Shown here: piece by piece, positions 57,380 to 64,000 of the stretch
Numbering within the stretch: position 1 is the stretch's first letter
Layout: every line of letters begins with the position of its first letter
Source: Taibaiella sp. KBW10
GTDB lineage: Bacteria > Bacteroidota > Bacteroidia > Chitinophagales > Chitinophagaceae
Assembly: GCF_003852495.1 (NCBI RefSeq)
Contig: NZ_QAJI01000001.1
Span: 34,866 to 98,865, forward strand
Length of the DNA stretch: 64,000 nucleotides
Direction of reading: 5' to 3'
Position numbers and translations under genes: made by a program
The notes under the pieces: model-generated
The model's database searches: none
The model's input: the letters and a program-made list of their open reading frames with translations, nothing else
Told to the model about the DNA's origin: nothing

Positions 57380-57387
57380 CAAATCTA
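57380..57387 (-). promoter_or_regulatory. -7 box of the TRIC-like gene
   Basis: Minus-strand TAGATTTG, 18 bp before ATG 57361. No well-spaced TTG. Confidence 0.5.
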
Positions 57388-57462
57388 AAAACAAAAAAGG
57401 ATAAAGCGCCCATTAAGCAAGAATCTATTTGTAAATTGCAGCCGAATTTTGAAAACAGTTTT

Positions 57463-58275
57463 ATGAACCGCCAGCAAATCAAAGAAGCCATTATGGCTAA
57501 AAAAAGTTTCTTATGTGTAGGCCTTGACACGGACATCACTAAATTGCCTGAACATTTGTTAGCGACAGAAGATCCTGTTTTTGAATTTAACAAAGCGATC
57601 ATCGATGCCACCAAAGCGTATACGGTTTCTTATAAAATCAATACTGCTTTTTATGAAGCCATGGGCATTAAAGGCTGGATTAGCTTAGAAAAGACCTTAC
57701 AATACATTCCCAAAGACATTTTCACTATCGCAGATGCGAAACGCGGTGATATCGGCAATACAGCCGATCAGTATGCCAAAACTTTTTTCAATACTTACCC
57801 TTTTGACAGTGTAACGGTAGCGCCCTATATGGGCAAAGACAGCGTAAGCCCTTTCTTGCAATATCCGGGCAAATGGGCAATCGTCTTGGGACTGACCAGC
57901 AATGCCGGCAGTGCCGATTTTCAGCAACAACCGTTTAAAAGCGGAAAATTATACGAAGCTGTTTTAGAAACCGTAGCCTCCTGGGGTACTATCGACAATA
58001 CAATGTTTGTCATTGGTGCGACCAGAATTGATTATCTGGAACGGGTACGTCAGTTGATTCCCGATCACTTCCTGCTTGTGCCCGGAGTAGGTACTCAAGG
58101 TGGAGATCTGGAAACCGTAGCCAAAGTAGCGATGAACAAGGATTGTGGCTTATTGGTGAATGTATCCAGAGCGGTGATTTATGCCAGCAACGGAACAAAC
58201 TTTGCCAGCGATGCCGCACAGGCGGCTAAAGCCTATCAGGAAGAAATGGCTGTTTTATTAGAAACAATACTTTAA
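57463..58275 (+). CDS. pyrF: Orotidine 5'-phosphate decarboxylase
   Basis: 270 residues from ATG 57463; the frame begins at a TTG 9 codons earlier but [22 protein letters not shown] fits the family. Catalytic Lys/Asp segment [19 protein letters not shown]; phosphate-binding [14 protein letters not shown]. This is the long (type 2) form of the enzyme. Makes UMP. trmD follows after 14 bp. Confidence 0.95.
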   Translation: MNRQQIKEAIMAKKSFLCVGLDTDITKLPEHLLATEDPVFEFNKAIIDATKAYTVSYKINTAFYEAMGIKGWISLEKTLQYIPKDIFTIADAKRGDIGNTADQYAKTFFNTYPFDSVTVAPYMGKDSVSPFLQYPGKWAIVLGLTSNAGSADFQQQPFKSGKLYEAVLETVASWGTIDNTMFVIGATRIDYLERVRQLIPDHFLLVPGVGTQGGDLETVAKVAMNKDCGLLVNVSRAVIYASNGTNFASDAAQAAKAYQEEMAVLLETIL

Positions 58276-58289
58276 TTTTTATTCTACCC

Positions 58290-58964
58290 ATGCGTATTGA
58301 TATTATCTCCGTTGTCCCTAAATTATTAGAAAGCCCTTTTGCACATTCTATTATGAAACGTGCACAGGATAAAGGCTTACTGGAAGTGCATTGCCATGAC
58401 CTGAGAGCCTATACGCCGTATAAGCAGGGACAGGTAGACGACTATCAATTTGGTGGAGGTGCAGGTATGGTCATCATGCCGGAACCGCTGGCTATTTTAA
58501 TCGATAAATTACAGGCAGAGCACAGTTATGCAGCGATTATCTTCATGACCCCGGACGGCAAAACCTTTAACCAATCCATGGCCAACCGTTTGTCTTTAGG
58601 CGGCGACCTGATGATCCTCTGTGGTCACTATAAAGGTATTGACCAGCGCATCCGGGAAAAATATATCACTTTAGAATTATCGGTAGGCGATTATGTACTG
58701 AGTGGCGGGGAACTGGCTGCCGCAATTGTGGTGGATGCTATCGGGCGATTGATCCCGGGTGTACTCAACGATGAAACCTCTGCCCTATCCGATTCCTTTC
58801 AGGACAATTTATTAGCCCCACCGGTATATACCCGCCCGGCAGATTTCCGCGGCATGAAAGTACCGCAGGAATTGATGAGTGGCAATCATAAGCTGATTGA
58901 TGAATGGCGTTATAACCAGTCGCTACAACGCACTAAGGAAAGAAGGCCCGATCTATTGGATTAA
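58290..58964 (+). CDS. trmD: tRNA (guanine37-N1)-methyltransferase
   Basis: 224 residues. SPOUT trefoil-knot motifs: [52 protein letters not shown] and the C-terminal [17 protein letters not shown]. Methylates G37 of tRNAs with CCN/CUN anticodons. Often next to rpsP/rimM/rplS, but those are absent here. Stops one base before the stop of the convergent gene. Confidence 0.96.
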   Translation: MRIDIISVVPKLLESPFAHSIMKRAQDKGLLEVHCHDLRAYTPYKQGQVDDYQFGGGAGMVIMPEPLAILIDKLQAEHSYAAIIFMTPDGKTFNQSMANRLSLGGDLMILCGHYKGIDQRIREKYITLELSVGDYVLSGGELAAAIVVDAIGRLIPGVLNDETSALSDSFQDNLLAPPVYTRPADFRGMKVPQELMSGNHKLIDEWRYNQSLQRTKERRPDLLD

Positions 58965-59273
58965 TCAGGATACAAACTGGCTGTTTTCATCTTGCTTATC
59001 AAAATCAAAGGTGTCCAAAGCGACATCCGGTTTATTGTTAAGCGCCGCTCTGAGGATGAGTATACTTATTATGGCCAGGCCATAACCCAATAGTGCCGCG
59101 ACTATAGGCATTTCCATTCCGATAATAAACAAGCCCAGAAACAGACCGGCAAACTCTGCCAGGAACCAAGTGAGCACTGTATAAAATTTCCATCTCCCGG
59201 AGCTAAGCCCTTTTTGGATCGCCAAGGCACCAATTTTTCTTGTAATAAATACCAGTGCTAATATTTCCAGCAT
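58965..59273 (-). CDS. Small membrane protein, unknown
   Basis: 102 residues from ATG 59273. Hydrophobic segments WKFYTVLTWFLAEFAGLFLGLFI-type at about 32-53 and IVAALLGYGLAIISILILRA at about 57-77, then an acidic tail DTFDFDKQDENSQFVS. The open frame extends 91 codons upstream through the next gene's sequence; that part is a shadow. No family named. Confidence 0.6.
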   Translation of the reverse strand: MLEILALVFITRKIGALAIQKGLSSGRWKFYTVLTWFLAEFAGLFLGLFIIGMEMPIVAALLGYGLAIISILILRAALNNKPDVALDTFDFDKQDENSQFVS

Positions 59274-59347
59274 AATTTTTTGTTTTGTAAAACAATAATA
59301 ACAACTATTCGCTAATATTTCAAATAAGCGACAGAGAAAATCAATAA

Positions 59348-59647
59348 TCAGTTTTTCTGCGGAGCATAACGCAGATAACAAATAAGGCTGTATCCGATAT
59401 TGACGACAAAATGTATGCCCAGCATCATCAGCAAAAGAGACAACCAAAGCAAGCCGGAACCACCACCGGAAGCCTCTTTCAGCAGGTACCATGCCCCAAG
59501 GGAATAGAGTGCCTGCAGCACAAGGTTGACCAATAAGGAACGCCACCTCTTAGAAGAGCCGGCTTTTGATAATCCATAGCATAACAGAATCATACTGACC
59601 CAGCTGAGCACATAGCCCAAACTTATATAAAGGGTATCCTCGCTCAT
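59348..59647 (-). CDS. Small membrane protein, unknown
   Basis: 99 residues, three hydrophobic segments (LYISLGYVLSWVSMILLCYG; LVNLVLQALYSLGAWYL; LWLSLLLMMLGIHFVVNIGY). Begins 9 bp after the Smr-protein gene, so co-transcribed with it and probably with the 102-residue gene. No family named. Confidence 0.6.
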   Translation of the reverse strand: MSEDTLYISLGYVLSWVSMILLCYGLSKAGSSKRWRSLLVNLVLQALYSLGAWYLLKEASGGGSGLLWLSLLLMMLGIHFVVNIGYSLICYLRYAPQKN

Positions 59648-59656
59648 TGCTCCATT

Positions 59657-60682
59657 TTAATATTTCAAAAAGACCTCTGTAGCCCCAAAACCATATTTAC
59701 TACTGTATTTGTTTTCAAAATGCCGCACTTCTTTACGCATTTTCTTCAGTAAAGCATGTACTTCTTCTCTTAATTTGCCGGAGCCTACTCCGTGTATCAG
59801 GATAATGGAGGCCTGCTGTTGCTGGATAGCCGTGTGAATAGCGTCTTCACAGGCTTGTAACTGCGCATTTAATTTCTCAAAATTATCCAGGAAATCATAA
59901 TCATCCAGCAAATGTTCAATGTGCAGATCAATCGCATTGGATTGCTTTGCGCGTTTTTTAAACTGGTATACATTACTTGGTTTCGCTTTTGGTACCCACA
60001 GCTCTTTGGTCAGTTCTGCAGTATTAATAACCGGAAAATCCGTAGCAATGCTCCAATGGAACATCGGCTGATTATGCTCTTTTATTTGCTGCAGTTTTTG
60101 AAAAATCAATTTAGGTTTTATCTTCAACTGATGCTGCAGGGATTTATACTGAATCTCCTTGCCTACACCATTGATTTCAAAATCAAAATGCAACCGGTCA
60201 TTGATCAAATCAAATTTGATATGATGCAGGTATAAATGCTGATAAGGATAGATGGTGGTCCCAAAAGAAAACTCCTTACCCAAAGCGGTAACGCAATCGT
60301 ATTTCAGCTTTAAGGTATAATTTGTTTGGTTGATAAAATATAATTTGAGTTTGGCAATCTCTTCTTCTTTTTCGTCGAAATGGTATACCGGCAAAAATGC
60401 TATGTGGAAACCGGATTCCATCCCCGAATGCATCTTTTCGCCTTGTGCTGCGGGAATGTTATGTTCTGCCGGAAAATCGTCTAAAGTAAGCGCGCGTTTC
60501 CGCGCATTCATTTTTTTAGAGGTAAACCAATCTAAATATGGATGTTCAACCTCGTCGATAAATGCAGGAAAATGTGTGTTCAGCACCGCAACTTCTACCA
60601 TTTCCGAGTTCAGTATTTGTGTAATCTGGCCTTCTTCTTTTGTATGCTTTAAGAGAATCTTATCTCCAACCGAGAACTTCAT
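59657..60682 (-). CDS. DUF2027-Smr domain protein
   Basis: 341 residues from ATG 60682. The N-terminal region MKFSVGDKILLKHTKEEGQI is an SH3-like start; the middle is DUF2027-like beta-rich; the last about 85 residues are an Smr domain (IDLHIEHLLDD ... IILIHGVGSGKLREEVHALL). Smr domains have nicking or RNA-cleaving activity, for example on stalled ribosomes; MutS2 is absent here. The frame start at 60727 is rejected because the TATCTTTG promoter lies inside it. Confidence 0.85.
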   Translation of the reverse strand: MKFSVGDKILLKHTKEEGQITQILNSEMVEVAVLNTHFPAFIDEVEHPYLDWFTSKKMNARKRALTLDDFPAEHNIPAAQGEKMHSGMESGFHIAFLPVYHFDEKEEEIAKLKLYFINQTNYTLKLKYDCVTALGKEFSFGTTIYPYQHLYLHHIKFDLINDRLHFDFEINGVGKEIQYKSLQHQLKIKPKLIFQKLQQIKEHNQPMFHWSIATDFPVINTAELTKELWVPKAKPSNVYQFKKRAKQSNAIDLHIEHLLDDYDFLDNFEKLNAQLQACEDAIHTAIQQQQASIILIHGVGSGKLREEVHALLKKMRKEVRHFENKYSSKYGFGATEVFLKY

Positions 60683-60712
60683 GTCTTTCGTTTTATACCT
60701 GTTGCTAAAGCG

Positions 60713-60720
60713 CAAAGATA
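60713..60720 (-). promoter_or_regulatory. -7 box of the Smr-protein gene
   Basis: Minus-strand TATCTTTG, 30 bp before ATG 60682; it decides the start codon. Confidence 0.6.
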
Positions 60721-60824
60721 CGTCCAATAGGCTTCAAAATTGCGGAAGGCAATATAAGAACTAAGCAATTAGGAACAAGGAATTGAAATGCTAAAATATA
60801 TATAACAAATTGGAATTAAACCAT

Positions 60825-60832
60825 TATATTTG
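60825..60832 (+). promoter_or_regulatory. -7 box of secDF
   Basis: TATATTTG fits TAnnTTTG, 47 bp before the secDF ATG. The nearest TTG is only 12 bp away, so the -33 element is unclear. Confidence 0.55.
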
Positions 60833-60879
60833 CCCACTTATTAAATTTTGTTAATTAAAGTCATAACACTACTATTGGT

Positions 60880-63800
60880 ATGCAATTAAAAGGATTGGTA
60901 AAATTTTTTACCGCAGCCCTGATAATCTTTTCGTTATGGAGATTATCATTCACATTCATCGCCCACAATGTGGACGCGAAGTACAACGCAATCGCCGTTA
61001 AGCAAGTTAAGCAACAGCACCCGGAAGCAACCGGTACTGCAAAAGCAGAATTGATTGACAAAACGTTTGCGCATATCACCGATAGTCTTCGCGACGAAAC
61101 GGCATTCAGCTTCTTAGGCGCTAAATACAGCTATCAGGAATTAAAGTCTAAGGAACTTGCCTTAGGTCTTGATTTACAAGGTGGTATGAGCGTAACGCTT
61201 GAAGTTGGATTAGATGGATTGTTACAATCTATGGCCATGAATCCGAAGGATCCGGCTTTGTTAAAAACAATCGAAGTAGCGAATCAGATGCATGAAAAAA
61301 ACCCGGAAAACTATATTACGCTTTTCGGACGTGCATACAACCAGGTAAATCCGGGTGGTCGCTTAGCGGGTATGTTTGCAAAACCAAACCAATCTAAGAT
61401 TACGAGTAACAGTACAAACGAAGAAGTATTAAAATACATCAAAGAAGAGGCGACTCAGGCAACTGAGCGTACTTATAAAGTACTGGAAACACGTATCGAT
61501 AAATTTGGCGCAACACAACCGACCATCACTTTAGATAAAGATAAAGGGATCATCAATGTGGAACTTGCCGGTGTTAAGAATCCTGAGTCGGTACGTAATA
61601 CCCTTCAGGCTACCGCAAAACTGCAATTCTGGGAAGTGTATACCAACAGAGAATTAGTTGAATCTGTTTTCAAAGCAGACGAAGCGTTAAAAGGCTATCT
61701 GAATGGTGGTAAAACTACTACAGATACCACAAAAACAAGCACTGATTCTTCTAAAGCTGTAGCAAAAAATGATACAGCCAAGGCAAAAGACGGTAGCTTA
61801 ACCAGCTTGTTAAACGACACGAGTAAAGCAGTAGCAGGTACAAAAGCAAATGCTAAAACAGAGGTTTCTTTGTTTACGTATATGTCCCCAATGGTAACCA
61901 AAGAAGGACAGGCTGCTGATGCGAGCGTAATCGGTATTATTGAGCGCAAAAACAAGGAGAAAGTCTTAGAATTATTAAACATGGATGTGGTGAAAAACCA
62001 ATTCCCTGCTAACGTAAAATTCTTATTGGGCGAAAATCCTTTTGCAAAAGCGAGCACTAAAAAAGACAAGAACCAAACGCTGGGTGTTTATGCAATCAAG
62101 ACCTTACCGGGTACTGATGATGCAAAACTGGAGGGAGATCGCGTAAAAGATGCGAAATTTGACTTCCAGCAAAATGGCCAAGCAGAGATTTCTTTAGAAT
62201 TTGACCCTCAAGGTTCTACCATTTGGGCTAAAATGACAAAAGATAACGTAGGTCATCCGATCGCGATTACTTTAGATAACTATGTATATTCTGCACCAAA
62301 CGTAATCAACGAAATTTCCGGTGGCCGTTCTTCGATCACAGGTAGCTTTGATGCCACTTCCGGTACAGAATTAGCAAACATCCTGAAAACAGGTAAATTA
62401 CCTGCTCCGGCCAAAATCGTGCAAGAGCAAATCGTAGGACCTACTTTGGGTGCTGAATCGATTGACGGTGGTTTGAAATCCTTTGCAGTCTCTTTCTTAG
62501 TGATCTTTATTTTAATGATCATCTATTACAATACAGCTGGTATCATTGCCAACATCGCATTGTTGTTGAACATGTTATTCACTTTTGGTTTATTGGCCGA
62601 ATTTGGAGCAACCTTAACCATGGCTGGTATTGCCGGTATCGTACTCGGTATTGGTATGGCTGTGGATGCTAACGTAATTATATTTGAGCGGATTAAAGAT
62701 GAACTGGCCTTAGGTGATACTTATGCAGAAGCCGTAGACAAAGGATACAAACGTTCTTATGCCCCTATTTTAGATGGTCACGTAACGAGTTTGATTACCG
62801 CGGTTATCTTATTAGTATTCGGTATGGGTGCCATCAGATTCTTTGCCTTCACGCAAATCATTGCCCTGGTACTTTCCTTATTTACCGGTATCATGGTATC
62901 TCGTTTGATCACAGATGCTTATACTCAAAAAGGTCGTCACTTCAAATATTTCACCAAATTATCGGAGAAAATATTCCATAAAGCGAACTTCAAATTCATT
63001 GAGAAAAGAAAGATCACTTATGTGATTTCTGCAATCATTATCTGTTTAGGTATTGCTTCTTTCTTCCACGGATTTGATTATGGTGTGGAGTTTGACGGTG
63101 GCCGTAGCTATACGATTAAATTTGACCAACCTTATAAAACAGAGCTGGTAAGAGAGAAATTAACCGCACACTTAGGCAAACACCCTGTAGTAAAAACCAT
63201 CGGTACCAATAATCAATTGAATATCACAACCGATTACCTGGTTAACCTGCAAGGGAAAGATGCTGAAAATAAAGTATTGACGAAATTGTATGATGGACTG
63301 AAAGCAGAGAAATTTGTTCCTGCAAATGTTGATCTGGCTACGTTCTCAACACAATATGTACAAAGTACACAAGCAGTATCTCCAACCATTTCTGAAGACC
63401 TGAAAAAGGGAGCGATTAAAGCCTCTATTATTGCGGTAATTGCCATCTTCCTGTATATCTTCATCCGATTCAGAAAATGGCAGTATTCTATCGGTACTAT
63501 CGTATCGCTGATACACGATGCAGCAGTTACCCTTGTGGTATTCTCTTTCGCTAAAGACCTTGTACCATTTGCTTTAGAGATCGATCAGCACTTTATCGCG
63601 GCCTTACTAACCGTTATCGGGTTCTCGATGAATGATACCGTTATTGTATTTGACCGTATCAGAGAGACCTTCCGTAAGACGCCTAATGCCGATAAAACAA
63701 CGGTAATCAACCGTGCGATCAACGATACCTTATCGCGTACGATTATGACTTCATTGACGGTATTCTTAACCGCTGTGATCTTGTTTATCTTCGGTGGTGA

Positions 63801-63966
63801 AGTATTGAGAGGGTTCGCCTTCGCTATGTCAATCGGGGTATTGGTCGGTACTTATTCATCTATCTTCTTAGCCGCTCCGGTCTTGGTAGATATGGATAAA
63901 TCTGATTCTTTACGTGTTGAAGAAGACAAAGAAGAGCGTATCAAAAACTTGAAGACAAAAGCTTAA
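60880..63966 (+). CDS. secDF: Fused protein translocase SecDF
   Basis: 1028 residues, SecD then SecF in one chain. N-terminal membrane helix (FFTAALIIFSLWRLSFTFIA) and LGLDLQGGMSVTLEV. A large periplasmic part, then the SecD helices GIAGIVLGIGMAVDANVIIFERIKDE. The SecF half has DYGVEFDGGRSYTIKF and IGFSMNDTVIVFDRIRE. It uses the proton gradient to pull secreted proteins out of SecYEG, feeding the T9SS and lipoprotein routes coded nearby. A Lys/Thr/Ala/Asp-rich low-complexity insert lies in the periplasmic part at about residues 275-330. Confidence 0.95.
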   Translation: MQLKGLVKFFTAALIIFSLWRLSFTFIAHNVDAKYNAIAVKQVKQQHPEATGTAKAELIDKTFAHITDSLRDETAFSFLGAKYSYQELKSKELALGLDLQGGMSVTLEVGLDGLLQSMAMNPKDPALLKTIEVANQMHEKNPENYITLFGRAYNQVNPGGRLAGMFAKPNQSKITSNSTNEEVLKYIKEEATQATERTYKVLETRIDKFGATQPTITLDKDKGIINVELAGVKNPESVRNTLQATAKLQFWEVYTNRELVESVFKADEALKGYLNGGKTTTDTTKTSTDSSKAVAKNDTAKAKDGSLTSLLNDTSKAVAGTKANAKTEVSLFTYMSPMVTKEGQAADASVIGIIERKNKEKVLELLNMDVVKNQFPANVKFLLGENPFAKASTKKDKNQTLGVYAIKTLPGTDDAKLEGDRVKDAKFDFQQNGQAEISLEFDPQGSTIWAKMTKDNVGHPIAITLDNYVYSAPNVINEISGGRSSITGSFDATSGTELANILKTGKLPAPAKIVQEQIVGPTLGAESIDGGLKSFAVSFLVIFILMIIYYNTAGIIANIALLLNMLFTFGLLAEFGATLTMAGIAGIVLGIGMAVDANVIIFERIKDELALGDTYAEAVDKGYKRSYAPILDGHVTSLITAVILLVFGMGAIRFFAFTQIIALVLSLFTGIMVSRLITDAYTQKGRHFKYFTKLSEKIFHKANFKFIEKRKITYVISAIIICLGIASFFHGFDYGVEFDGGRSYTIKFDQPYKTELVREKLTAHLGKHPVVKTIGTNNQLNITTDYLVNLQGKDAENKVLTKLYDGLKAEKFVPANVDLATFSTQYVQSTQAVSPTISEDLKKGAIKASIIAVIAIFLYIFIRFRKWQYSIGTIVSLIHDAAVTLVVFSFAKDLVPFALEIDQHFIAALLTVIGFSMNDTVIVFDRIRETFRKTPNADKTTVINRAINDTLSRTIMTSLTVFLTAVILFIFGGEVLRGFAFAMSIGVLVGTYSSIFLAAPVLVDMDKSDSLRVEEDKEERIKNLKTKA

Positions 63967-64000
63967 TCCATAAGCAATATAATAAATCAGAAGGGCTATC

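Noticed and set aside
1..64000. CRISPR arrays, rRNA, tRNA, phage or defence genes
   Set aside because: Looked for repeat-spacer structure, cloverleaf-like spacers and typical gene products in all intergenic stretches; none found.

Overview
The window reads as chromosome from a Bacteroidota bacterium, most likely of the Chitinophaga/Sphingobacteria side. That placement is inference and the family is not proven. The phylum signs seen directly are: repeated TAnnTTTG-type -7 boxes upstream of genes; very few Shine-Dalgarno sites; two secreted proteins with type IX (Por) secretion C-terminal sorting domains plus PorT; a single-chain SecDF; IcmF; and a DksA-like protein without the usual zinc cysteines. 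No rRNA, tRNA, CRISPR array, insertion sequence or phage gene was found.

Layout. 1-4.6 kb (minus): the 5' part of icmF, a lipoprotein, a decayed outer-membrane gene fragment and the bifunctional paaZ. 4.8-8.5 kb (mostly plus): a TPR protein, a small lipoprotein (minus), a family-4 glycosyltransferase, and an overlapping tail-anchored J-domain gene with no normal start codon at its expected N-terminus. 8.5-15 kb (minus): an RsmF-like rRNA methyltransferase, a PagL-like lipid A deacylase, endonuclease V, class I aldolase and RecQ. 15.7-23.4 kb (plus): a T9SS-sorted secreted protein, ileS, a histone-H1-like/DksA fusion, a YbhN-type flippase-like gene broken by one base, and an RfaE2-like nucleotidyltransferase. 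23.4-26.7 kb (minus): LptG-like permease, tgt (with its zinc ligands gone) and trxB.

27.3-34.5 kb (plus) is a complete, tightly overlapping histidine operon, hisGDCBHAF(IE). It is preceded by a 19-codon leader peptide with His-His-His-His-Phe-His, a perfect terminator hairpin and a complementary antiterminator segment. This is a classical ribosome-mediated attenuator. The operon looks clearly more A+T-rich than its neighbours, and its right edge abuts a dead copy of the start of the next secreted-protein gene. Together these suggest the operon was inserted or swapped in.

35.4-46.4 kb (minus) holds rpoB and rpoC, but they are not adjacent. Three envelope-glycan-like genes (a DPM1-like GT2, a one-TM protein and a polytopic GT-C-like protein) sit between them with 0-30 bp gaps and no terminator, so all five look co-transcribed from a TATCTTTG promoter upstream of rpoB. 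46.7-51 kb: a GNAT acetyltransferase and a 1194-residue modular secreted protein. 51-56 kb (plus): menG/ubiE, porT, lgt, a polytopic membrane protein and a small conserved protein. 56-64 kb: NlpC/P60 lipoprotein and TRIC/YicG-type membrane protein (minus), pyrF and trmD (plus), two small membrane proteins and a DUF2027-Smr protein (minus), then secDF (plus).

Most of the region is housekeeping. The features most worth a second look are the his attenuator with its extra competing segment, the rpoB-[glycan cassette]-rpoC operon, the J-domain gene start, the H1/DksA fusion, and the relic at the his operon edge.
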